A DNA stretch of 64,000 nt from a virus: positions 1 through 64,000 of the IMG/VR virus record IMGVR_UViG_3300026097_000980; one strand, written 5' to 3'. A program made the position numbers and the translations under genes. Below the pieces are notes generated by a model. That model was given only the letters and a program-made list of their open reading frames with translations, was not told the origin of the DNA and did not search any database. How positions within the stretch are numbered: the first letter of the stretch is position 1; every line of letters begins with the position of its first letter. Below are positions 16,259 through 23,743 of the stretch, one piece after another.

Positions 16259-17293
16259 TTATTCTGTCTGAACCAGCTGTATCAAGTTTGAACTTTTAGA
16301 ACAGTTTACTTCCGGTTGGCAATGACAGAAATCTGTTTGGCACGTTGTTGGAATAATGTCAGGATTAAACTTATTCTTAAAATTATCTTCGTAAATATTA
16401 TAAAAATAATCTTTCTGATATAATAGATTACCGCATATACCTTGAATATTTCCTGTCTTTCCTATAAACAGAGTTTCTACTCCAACATTACAAGACCACC
16501 CTTTAAAATTATTATAGCCATTTATTACTAACCAATTTTCTTTAACTTTTTTAGTAAAATTTTTAAAATAGACAGTAGGACCGATGTATTTAGGTTCTTT
16601 AAGTTTTTCAACAAATAAATTGTATAATAATCCAGGATGCCTAGTTTTAGTTTCTAAAAATTTTTTTTGTTCTTCTGAATATTTTATATCAGGATGAAAA
16701 ATAGGTCTGGCATTTATAGACCATCGGTATTTGCTCTTTTTTAAAATATCAATAAGGTTTAGACATTTTTTCCAGCAGTTCGGATCCATGAGGACCAAAC
16801 ACCAAAGTGCTACTCGATTTTTATAGAGTATGTCGCCGACTTTTGAAATATGAGTCGGATCAACCGATTCGTGATGTACACTAATACTTACATGATCTAA
16901 AAATTTACTATTATGCTTCCACCATCTGATAGACCTACTTCCGTTTGTTGTAATACTGATAGAACAATTAAACTTATCTTTAATACTTTTTGAAAACGGA
17001 ATAAGATCTTTCCATAAAGTCGGTTCTCCTCCACCTATGTGAATAATAAATTTTTTCTTGTTTGCATTTTTAGAATAGTAATTTAATAGATGTTCAAAGT
17101 TAGGCAAAATTTTATCTAATTTTGGCCATTGCTGGGTTTTTCCGTTAAAATTATCAGAACAATAAAAACACTTGTAGTTACAGAAATCGCTAAGAAAAAT
17201 TTCAATGCGAAGAGTGTCTTTCGGCATATTTGATTTTATTCTAATTAGCTCATTGTTTTCGCCAGGTATTGTTTGTTTTGTGAATATATGCAT
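16259..17293 (-). CDS. Radical SAM enzyme with SPASM-like C-terminus
   Basis: A 344-residue radical SAM protein. The 4Fe-4S cluster that cleaves SAM is bound by CNYKCFYC (Cys38, Cys42, Cys45), and GGGEP follows as the SAM-binding motif. The C-terminal third has GWSC, a Gly-rich beta-hairpin with a further Cys, and a cluster CQTDFCHCQ ending in a Cys-Ser-Lys, which would bind an auxiliary cluster. The same ending occurs in four radical SAM proteins at 49-61 kb, so this is a separated member of that set. The reaction and substrate are unknown. It lies between a small gene of the clamp-loader group and an unknown gene. Confidence 0.85.
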   Translation of the reverse strand: MHIFTKQTIPGENNELIRIKSNMPKDTLRIEIFLSDFCNYKCFYCSDNFNGKTQQWPKLDKILPNFEHLLNYYSKNANKKKFIIHIGGGEPTLWKDLIPFSKSIKDKFNCSISITTNGSRSIRWWKHNSKFLDHVSISVHHESVDPTHISKVGDILYKNRVALWCLVLMDPNCWKKCLNLIDILKKSKYRWSINARPIFHPDIKYSEEQKKFLETKTRHPGLLYNLFVEKLKEPKYIGPTVYFKNFTKKVKENWLVINGYNNFKGWSCNVGVETLFIGKTGNIQGICGNLLYQKDYFYNIYEDNFKNKFNPDIIPTTCQTDFCHCQPEVNCSKSSNLIQLVQTE

Positions 17294-17346
17294 CTTTATC
17301 AGGTTTTTTAGATATAAAAGAATTATATATGTAATTTATGTGAATG

Positions 17347-18087
17347 TCAAACGATATTTTTCTTTATATACTTCAAGACACGCTGTCTCATTTTGTATCT
17401 CTCGAAGTATTCGTAACAGTGTTCTAAACTTAGAATCTTGTTAAAGGGATATTTAATTGCAGTAAGTAATCCAGAGTAATCAGTTTCTTTGATTTCAGGC
17501 TCTTCAAATTCTATTAGCTTTACTCTTTCTGCGGTGTTCAGCCTAAAATAAGAAAGTGCATCACCTTTTTTAATTTTAACTTCTCTAGTATTGGGTAAAA
17601 ATTTAAAAGTAGGCTTCGCCGCCGGCCTATACCATTTTCCTATGTCGAAGCTTCCGCTGAATGCTTGTGTTTTTCTCGTGAAATCGTTATCGTCATAGTA
17701 AGCAGGCAGTTGGGTTCCTATTAAACTTTTTTCAGAAAAATAAAGATACGAAAACCCTAGCTGGTGAATGCCGAATACTCCTTGCGGTGGTCCTAAAAAC
17801 TGTTTTCCAATTTCTACATCGACATCGTCAATAATTAACCCGTCTTGATTAATTTTTATGCTTATGTCTATAGGACTTTTGATAACATATGTGTTTTTGA
17901 TGTCATCCACTATAGCCGGACATTGAGAAACCGCCGGTCCGAAATAATCTTTATACTTGATGTGTTTTGCCAACTGCACCGGCTCATATAACAAAACTGG
18001 ACTGATAAAAGATCTAGGATTATTGCCTAGTTTTACAATGTCATGCATACTAGGCATAAACCTAGTCCAGTATACATTAACGGTCAT
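17347..18087 (-). CDS. Conserved phage protein of unknown function
   Basis: A 246-residue protein with beta-rich sequence and no catalytic motif. The opening VNVYWTRFMPS and the later GPPQGVFGIHQLGFSY are distinctive; from memory they appear in other marine T4-like phages without an assigned role. The start overlaps the GroES-like gene by four bases. It is a single-domain soluble protein with several Pro/Gly turns. Function unknown. Confidence 0.55.
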   Translation of the reverse strand: MTVNVYWTRFMPSMHDIVKLGNNPRSFISPVLLYEPVQLAKHIKYKDYFGPAVSQCPAIVDDIKNTYVIKSPIDISIKINQDGLIIDDVDVEIGKQFLGPPQGVFGIHQLGFSYLYFSEKSLIGTQLPAYYDDNDFTRKTQAFSGSFDIGKWYRPAAKPTFKFLPNTREVKIKKGDALSYFRLNTAERVKLIEFEEPEIKETDYSGLLTAIKYPFNKILSLEHCYEYFERYKMRQRVLKYIKKNIV

Positions 18088-18410
18088 GAAGCCATGTAAT
18101 AGTCGTCGGGGTTAGGGGCTTCGTGCGACATGCATAAAATATCTTCAATGTCTACTTTTTGTATTTTAAGACCGTCGTCGATTTCTACAGATCTAGTCCA
18201 TCTACCATGTTTTACTAAGATCCATTGCCCTACTTTAAATTCTTTTTGTTTAGGACCTACCGCATGAATTTTACACCAACGAGGTTTTATTCCATGCATT
18301 TTTCCGTTGTCGCTTGGAATAATTAATCCGTAAGATGTTACTGTGTCTTCAAAGTCCATTTCAGTAACTACGATGTTATCTTGGATGGCTTCAACAATTT
18401 TTTTAGTCAT
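18084..18410 (-). CDS. GroES/gp31-like co-chaperonin
   Basis: A 108-residue protein whose layout follows GroES: IQDNIVVTE opens the fold, a mobile-loop region ends in a hydrophobic GLIIPS, then CKIHAVGP and a KVGQWILVKHG element, and finally a beta-strand leading to EDILCM. The GLII tripeptide would dock on host GroEL in the place of the bacterial IVL. T4 gp31 plays this role for folding the major capsid protein, and this is likely the same. Identity is low, so this call depends on the order of elements and length. Confidence 0.72.
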   Translation of the reverse strand: MTKKIVEAIQDNIVVTEMDFEDTVTSYGLIIPSDNGKMHGIKPRWCKIHAVGPKQKEFKVGQWILVKHGRWTRSVEIDDGLKIQKVDIEDILCMSHEAPNPDDYYMAS

Positions 18411-18612
18411 TTTCTCTAACGTCTCTCGAATTGTTTTTATAATAATCTGCTAGAATTTCTTCTCTGGTTTTAACAATCTCGCCACCTGGACCGAGCATAT
18501 CACCTCTTGCATTGACGTTCATGTTTCCAATAGCCGGAGTCTTTTCGTTTCTAAGTGCAAGTTTTTCGATATCAACTTCTTTACCGCGTAGACTTTTATA
18601 TGTTCTACCCAT
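18403..18612 (-). CDS. Small conserved T4-like phage protein
   Basis: A 69-residue protein. The central RNEKTPAIGNMNVNARGD followed by GPGGEI is a highly patterned stretch that I recall from other marine T4-like phages as an unassigned small protein. It overlaps the GroES-like gene by eight bases and the DnaE-motif gene by one. Its Gly-rich middle and charged ends suggest a flexible binding protein. Function unknown. Confidence 0.6.
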   Translation of the reverse strand: MGRTYKSLRGKEVDIEKLALRNEKTPAIGNMNVNARGDMLGPGGEIVKTREEILADYYKNNSRDVREND

Positions 18613-19082
18613 TATATTTCTCCTTTAAAAAATTCACCTATAGGTAAATTGTATTTAATGCTGTTAATTTTGTGTAGATCTAACAAGAACAAGCAGTAAG
18701 ATGCTACACTTGACCCTCGACCTACACCCCATACTATGTTATTTTCTTTTAGAGTATCTACGATATATTTTACACATCTTAATACATCTATCATGTTATG
18801 CTTTTTATATAACTCAATTTCACCAGAGACCCTGTCAATTTCGGCTTGAGAAGAACACAATGAAAAAAGATGTTCTTCTATATCTAAATTCATAATATCG
18901 TTCGGAACGAACCAAGATTGATCTGGGACCAACTGTATGGGATCATAATCTAGATGTTTTTCTTCTATAATTTTGTTGTACTGATCCGCTACATCGTTAT
19001 CAATATCTAAAAATTCTAGGGTACTCAATCCAAATTTAGTTATACTTTTTGCGTATGTTAATTCTTGATTTTTAGTCAACAT
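18612..19082 (-). CDS. DnaE-motif protein (stand-alone, polymerase III alpha-like fragment)
   Basis: A 156-residue protein. Its C-terminal part has WGVGRGSSVASYCLFLLD followed by HKINSIKYNL, which matches the conserved stretch just before the catalytic aspartates of bacterial DNA polymerase III alpha (GxGRGSxxxSLVxYxLxIT.. DP). The polymerase aspartates themselves and the rest of the enzyme are missing, so it cannot polymerise alone. It may be a nucleotide- or DNA-binding relic, or a regulator of replication. It ends ten bases inside the next gene. From memory, similar short proteins occur in other marine T4-like phages. Confidence 0.6.
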   Translation of the reverse strand: MLTKNQELTYAKSITKFGLSTLEFLDIDNDVADQYNKIIEEKHLDYDPIQLVPDQSWFVPNDIMNLDIEEHLFSLCSSQAEIDRVSGEIELYKKHNMIDVLRCVKYIVDTLKENNIVWGVGRGSSVASYCLFLLDLHKINSIKYNLPIGEFFKGEI

Positions 19083-19302
19083 TTATCAAATCATCTAAAT
19101 CTTGTTCATCGGTATTTAATTTCTGTTTCTGATATCTTAGATTTCTTTCTTCTTTATAAATGTTAATGGTATTTTCGATTTGTGTCAAGAGCTCAGGCTT
19201 CCCTAATCTATGACTAATGTAATATTTTTTAGATAGGTCGGAAAGTTTGTCGTCGAGCTCTTGATCTGTAAGTTCTGATAAGTTGCCAGTTAGCGGATGC
19301 AT
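19072..19302 (-). CDS. Small coiled-coil phage protein
   Basis: A 76-residue protein starting MHPLTGNLSEL at 19302, where TAATG couples it to the upstream gene. The sequence is charged and helical (LTDQELDDKLSDLSKKYY..), with an acidic C-terminal DLDDLINVD. From memory, similar small proteins of marine T4-like phages have the same opening and ending. An assembly or tail-tip partner is possible. The longer upstream reading would sit inside the previous gene and is not needed. Confidence 0.6.
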   Translation of the reverse strand: MHPLTGNLSELTDQELDDKLSDLSKKYYISHRLGKPELLTQIENTINIYKEERNLRYQKQKLNTDEQDLDDLINVD

Positions 19303-19877
19303 TAGCTGTATTGCCCTAAGTATCTTAGAAAAATCTTGTCTGAACTGTGTTGCCAAACTTCAACAAACACAGGATCGGTCTGCGAAGATACCTGCAAAGG
19401 ATCAGGAAATCCTGAAGATTTCTTGTACTGTATACCACCAGACTCTACAAAATTGATATTAACCGACGATCCAGCTCCGTACAGTTCAAGCATAATTCTG
19501 CCTACTTTTTCGGCCTGAACTTCTGATGCAGGTAGCTCTTGGAAATTCAATGATGTGTTATTTTGAAATCTCAAAATTTGATAACTACCGTTGGTAAAAG
19601 ACACACTCAACGAAGTAACACCCTCATCTAGAACTTCTAGTTGTTCGAATACTGCATCTTTGCATCCTTGTAAAACCATATTTTCTTGAACGTTATCCGA
19701 ATAATCATTGGATACGTCCAAACGGCTGGCATTTGTTTCAAGATCTGTTATCTCTGTTTTTGCACTGTTAAGGCTTTGCTTAATAGTGTTAAAGTTATCT
19801 CTGAAAACCTGTGTATCATTGTCTTCACCTGCTACAGGAAAGTTTTCATTGATGCTCAAATAATTTATATCACTCAC
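19302..19877 (-). CDS. Virion structural protein with NDNF-type N-terminal module
   Basis: A 191-residue protein. Residues 14-40 (VAGEDNDTQVFRDNFNTIKQSL) are a variant of the short N-terminal element shared by the next structural proteins (GD..R.AF.K.NDNF.ELY), here reduced to FRDNF. The rest is beta-rich with a C-terminal VEVWQHSSDKIFLRYLG that resembles small tail or baseplate-associated proteins. It overlaps the Ig-like protein gene by four bases. Placement in the virion is inferred. Confidence 0.6.
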   Translation of the reverse strand: MSDINYLSINENFPVAGEDNDTQVFRDNFNTIKQSLNSAKTEITDLETNASRLDVSNDYSDNVQENMVLQGCKDAVFEQLEVLDEGVTSLSVSFTNGSYQILRFQNNTSLNFQELPASEVQAEKVGRIMLELYGAGSSVNINFVESGGIQYKKSSGFPDPLQVSSQTDPVFVEVWQHSSDKIFLRYLGQYS

Positions 19878-22324
19878 GGTAATTTTTCTCCACGTTGCGG
19901 GAATGCAAGGTATTTATTTCCAAAGTCCCCGTCCAATACATCAATTAGATATCTATCAGACTGAAAATCTATAGATTTAAAATCAAATTCATTTTCCCTA
20001 ATTCTTGATATTATTTTTTCTGCGTTGCCTGGTTTAACATATGCAATTTCTAAACATTTTACATATCCGGGCTCGAAAGATTTGTTTGGCTGGATTGTTC
20101 TCATCCATAGCGGCAATTGATCCCTATATCTTTCACCTGACTGCTTTATTCTATCTCTCATATTTTTAATACTGTTAGGAAATATTCGTTGATGATCAGA
20201 ATCGCTGACCAAAGGAATATCACTGCTTATGTTGATAGCATCATAACTCACTAATATCTTGCTTTCAATTTGATTGGGTAGTTCGATAGTATCGCTGATA
20301 GAGATTCCATCTTTTTCAAATTCGTCTACCACTTCGACATATATTATTTCGTATAGAGTCTCTTGGGTTATTGGATCTTTTGCCACAGCAGATTTTAAAT
20401 CCCCAAATCTTAATCTTTTGTTGTAATGATTTCTTGACATTGCCTGTACATAGGTTACAGCATCAACACTTTCGATACCTCCGAACAGTAATACTCTGAT
20501 TTGCGATCTCACACCGAAATTGGGATCGTTATATCTATACAGTTCGTCAATTGGAAATATATTATTATTTGTTATAAAATTGTACCATTCTAGACGTTTT
20601 TCTTTTTCTTGTAATGCAACTAGATAAAGATTAGCAAATGTTTTATCATTTATATCAGTAACGGTTAAAAAGAATTCTTTGGTTGCTTCGCGTAATCCAG
20701 CAAAATCGATGGCTTTGGCAGTGAATCTAAATACCCTATCAAAAGTTGTATTGCCTTCGTCGAATGTAGTCGTGAATACTTTTTCGTCGTTTACAGTACT
20801 GTAAAACCTTGTCAGCCCAGGTCCGTTATCGTCTGCATACTGTTTTACTTTGCCGGTAATCAATCCAGGGCTTATCAGAGTCAACCCAGGCGGAAGTTCG
20901 CCGCTAACTATTTCGAACTTGGTTTGTGCGTTACTCTCTAGGTTATTTGCAATTATTTCTTTGTTAGAAATAGTATTCGGAACAATTGTTCCTAAATCCG
21001 AGTCGGATACAAACCGAATAGTACTTTCAATTTCACCGATTAGGTCTATGTTGAATGTTTTGTCAGCGGTAGCTACACCCTGTTGCCAGAACGACGGTTC
21101 GTCTGTGGGAATTTTTCCGTTGTGATTTTGTAATGCAATGTAAGGCAATCCGGAAAAATTAACAATGTCGTTCTGAAAGTAGTTTGCGACTAAACTCCAT
21201 GTTCCTCTAAAGTTATAGTCAATATTCGCAAGATTTACAGGAAAGTTAATGGCTCTTATTGTGAACTTATAATTTGTTTTAACCGCGCTTTGATATGGAA
21301 CAACTCCGGCAATATTACCCGTGGTGTTATCTAAAGTTAAACCCGGTGGTAAGACACTTGCTGATCCGTCGTCGTTTACATCTAGGGTTTCGTATATAAT
21401 TGTTCCAGGTAAACTCGGAGGATCATATGTTTCTAGTATTACGGTAACATAATTATTTGCTCTGACCAGCCCTAGATACGAAGCAGTGACCCAGAAAGGA
21501 ACTCTGAATGCAGAGTTGTCTGCTCTAAATAAATTTGTATCAACCTGGATTAAATTGTTATCGGCCTGTAAAAATTCCTCAGTAACTACCCAAATTCTAA
21601 AAGGCCTTCTTACTTCGTTAACTCCGTCGCTCACAGCGACTATAAATGTGTAAAATTTACTTAACCTTCTTGGAACCTGTGTATCTTCGTTGTAATCGAA
21701 CGTGACTGCATCATATAAAAAACTATCGAACCCATTGCTTTGAGCTTCGGGCTTATCTAAAGGAAGTGCATCGTATGATGCAGTATCGTATGTTCCGCTA
21801 AGGGTGTTAGAAGCAAGTACGCTGAACACGGGATCAGTGAATCCAACAATCCTTCCTGCAGAAGTAAGTTCCAGTCCCGGAGGAAGTGAGCCACCGCTGT
21901 CAATTAAGTAATAACTTAAAGTATCACCTGCGGATAGATCATTGTCAGTTGCTTCTAGTTGAAAATCTACACGGCTGTTATCTAAAACAAAATAATTATC
22001 GCCTGCACCTACTTGCAGGAACCCTTCTTCTGTTAACCACTTAGGTATGTCCGATCCTTCCACTGCAAGGCTGAAAGTTCTATCTTTTATGTCTACGGTG
22101 TCGTTTGCTCTTACAACAAATGTATATTCTGTGTATATTCTTACTTCAGCAGGAGCACCTGCAATAATACCATTGTTAAACCGAAGACCTGCTGGTAGAT
22201 CCCCTGCAATTAAGCTGTAGGTAACCACACCGTTGTCTGATTCGGCTTGGAGCGTGATTTCTATAGCTTCTCTTTCTGTTAACAGTCCGAGATCACCTTT
22301 TGGTGTAATCCAGCTCAGTGGCAT
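19874..22324 (-). CDS. Large tail/baseplate protein with He_PIG-type Ig-like repeats
   Basis: An 816-residue beta-rich protein. At least four copies of the motif LPxGLxL..xG.I.G.P or similar occur (for example LPAGLRFNNGIIAGAP, LPPGLELTSAGRIVG and LPPGLTLDNTTGNIAG), which mark He_PIG/cadherin-like Ig folds. The C-terminal quarter is non-repetitive and helical, ending in a PQRGEKLP tail. Such domains often serve as surface adhesion modules on phage tails. The start is two bases below the stop of the next structural gene. From memory, marine T4-like phages often have one such protein in this part of their structural module. Confidence 0.72.
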   Translation of the reverse strand: MPLSWITPKGDLGLLTEREAIEITLQAESDNGVVTYSLIAGDLPAGLRFNNGIIAGAPAEVRIYTEYTFVVRANDTVDIKDRTFSLAVEGSDIPKWLTEEGFLQVGAGDNYFVLDNSRVDFQLEATDNDLSAGDTLSYYLIDSGGSLPPGLELTSAGRIVGFTDPVFSVLASNTLSGTYDTASYDALPLDKPEAQSNGFDSFLYDAVTFDYNEDTQVPRRLSKFYTFIVAVSDGVNEVRRPFRIWVVTEEFLQADNNLIQVDTNLFRADNSAFRVPFWVTASYLGLVRANNYVTVILETYDPPSLPGTIIYETLDVNDDGSASVLPPGLTLDNTTGNIAGVVPYQSAVKTNYKFTIRAINFPVNLANIDYNFRGTWSLVANYFQNDIVNFSGLPYIALQNHNGKIPTDEPSFWQQGVATADKTFNIDLIGEIESTIRFVSDSDLGTIVPNTISNKEIIANNLESNAQTKFEIVSGELPPGLTLISPGLITGKVKQYADDNGPGLTRFYSTVNDEKVFTTTFDEGNTTFDRVFRFTAKAIDFAGLREATKEFFLTVTDINDKTFANLYLVALQEKEKRLEWYNFITNNNIFPIDELYRYNDPNFGVRSQIRVLLFGGIESVDAVTYVQAMSRNHYNKRLRFGDLKSAVAKDPITQETLYEIIYVEVVDEFEKDGISISDTIELPNQIESKILVSYDAINISSDIPLVSDSDHQRIFPNSIKNMRDRIKQSGERYRDQLPLWMRTIQPNKSFEPGYVKCLEIAYVKPGNAEKIISRIRENEFDFKSIDFQSDRYLIDVLDGDFGNKYLAFPQRGEKLP
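19910..19917 (-). promoter_or_regulatory. Late-promoter-like box ATAAATAC
   Basis: Minus-strand ATAAATAC inside the 3' end of the Ig-like gene, 32 bases before the start at 19877. The next genes (19877 to 17347) may therefore have their own transcript. It could also be chance in AT-rich coding sequence. Confidence 0.3.
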
Positions 22325-22325
22325 A

Positions 22326-22880
22326 CTATGCTCCTGCCAGTATACCGAGATCTAAATCGATTCTACCGGGATTGTCTACTTTTCCAAAATCCACATTGTT
22401 TGAAATCAAAGAAAGCTGAGTAGGATAATCAATATCACCATCTAGCGGACCAAAATCAAATCTATTAATAATTTCATCTAGAGGAAGAATAGTATCTACA
22501 GTAATGACTGATCCCGATGCTGTGGTTTCAACATCGCTGCCGCCTTGTATAGTGACATTTAGATGGTTGTCTGCCAATACAGAACCACTCTGTGTTATTA
22601 AACTTATAAATGCATCTGGCTGAGTGCTGTTGATTGTAATACTGGTATCCGAAGCACTAAGCTGAGTTTTTGTGCCTCCTAGCAGTCTTTTAAATTGTAA
22701 ATCAGCACCATCTTTTTGGGCAAACACACCCTCGCCTGCGATTCCTAGGTTAGAAGCAGTAACAGTAAGAGCCGCACTTATTTCAGTAAAGTTTGCATTT
22801 ACTTTCTCGAATGCTGTGCGCAGGTCATCGCCTAGCCCGTCGTTTACTACATTTCCTAAATTAATTGTTTGAATTGCCAT
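22326..22880 (-). CDS. Fibre-associated structural protein with NDNF-type module
   Basis: A 184-residue protein read from the ATG at 22880 (MAIQTINLGNVVNDG), preferred over upstream reading because the conserved module begins here and a promoter-like box lies 19 bases ahead. Residues 8-33 (GNVVNDGLGDDLRTAFEKVN..NFTEI) form the shared N-terminal element. The remainder is a Thr/Ser-rich beta region with DTILPLDEIINRFDFGP near the end. The element recurs in the four neighbouring structural proteins and probably docks them to a common site. Confidence 0.68.
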   Translation of the reverse strand: MAIQTINLGNVVNDGLGDDLRTAFEKVNANFTEISAALTVTASNLGIAGEGVFAQKDGADLQFKRLLGGTKTQLSASDTSITINSTQPDAFISLITQSGSVLADNHLNVTIQGGSDVETTASGSVITVDTILPLDEIINRFDFGPLDGDIDYPTQLSLISNNVDFGKVDNPGRIDLDLGILAGA

Positions 22881-22898
22881 TTGCACGCTCTCTTTATA

Positions 22899-22906
22899 GT
22901 ATTTAC
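22899..22906 (-). promoter_or_regulatory. Late-promoter-like box GTAAATAC
   Basis: Minus-strand GTAAATAC with CTATAAAG directly after it, 18 bases before the start at 22880, in the short gap between two structural genes. Confidence 0.38.
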
Positions 22907-22908
22907 CG

Positions 22909-23733
22909 TTATGTCCAAGTGTCTCCTGACCAAGCAACTCTTTTCCAAATGTTTGTGACGCCGTCGTAGTCATCTGTGCAATAGTAGATATAACTGCTAT
23001 CAAAAGTAACTGCACCTTGTAGATCGCCATCTATGCCTATGCTTGTAGCGGGCGCACCTTGACTAAATCTTGTATTATTAGGTAATCCGTTTGCTTGTAT
23101 TTGACTTGCAACAATTGGTGCAAAGTCAACTAATAAATCACTTTCTGTAACTTGAACATCACTAATAACACTGTAGGGGATAGTACCGTTCACACCGTCT
23201 ACCAATAGTGTGCTGTCATCCGCAAACACACTACCTTCTAGATCGCCGTCTAAGCGATCGCCTTGTTGAATATAGTTTGATAAGTTTGGAGTATTTTGAA
23301 TTTCGCTGTAGTCAACACCTGCGGCAGTAACAACATCTTTAATATCTGTGCCACCTATTTGTAAGTTACCACCTACTATGCTTAGTGTAGTTCCACCTAA
23401 GTCAATAGTACTACCACTTAGATATATGTCCTTAAATCTTTTAGTTGAACTGCCTAGACTGTATTCTTCATTCACATTAGGAAATATGTCTCCACCTACA
23501 GTTAAGTTGCTGGTTATTGTGGTTGCTTGGTCTATAACTATAGCACTGCTGTCTGTTGTGGTAAGTGTGCTACCCGTAAATTCAAAAGCACCTAGATTAA
23601 GGGGAGCTTCATCTAATCCTAATGCAGTATATAACTCGTCGAAGTTGTCGTTGATTTTGTCAAATGCTATTCTTAACGGATCACCATTTCTAGCATTTGC
23701 CGACGTTCCTATGTTTACTGTTTGTTTTGCCAC
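22909..23733 (-). CDS. Tail fibre-like structural protein with NDNF module
   Basis: A 274-residue protein. The N-terminal module is GDPLRIAFDKINDNFDELY (residues 18-36), the clearest copy of the shared element. A beta region with IVGGNLQIGGTDI and a GSVFADDSTLLVDGVNG element follows. The C-terminus ends DGDLQGAVTFDSSYIYYC and then a Trp-rich short tail, a common ending in marine phage fibres. The next gene (23744-25447) has the same FADDSTLLVDGV and IYYC elements, so the two are paralogues. It probably forms part of a trimeric fibre. Confidence 0.72.
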   Translation of the reverse strand: MAKQTVNIGTSANARNGDPLRIAFDKINDNFDELYTALGLDEAPLNLGAFEFTGSTLTTTDSSAIVIDQATTITSNLTVGGDIFPNVNEEYSLGSSTKRFKDIYLSGSTIDLGGTTLSIVGGNLQIGGTDIKDVVTAAGVDYSEIQNTPNLSNYIQQGDRLDGDLEGSVFADDSTLLVDGVNGTIPYSVISDVQVTESDLLVDFAPIVASQIQANGLPNNTRFSQGAPATSIGIDGDLQGAVTFDSSYIYYCTDDYDGVTNIWKRVAWSGDTWT

Positions 23734-23743
23734 TTATCGCTCC

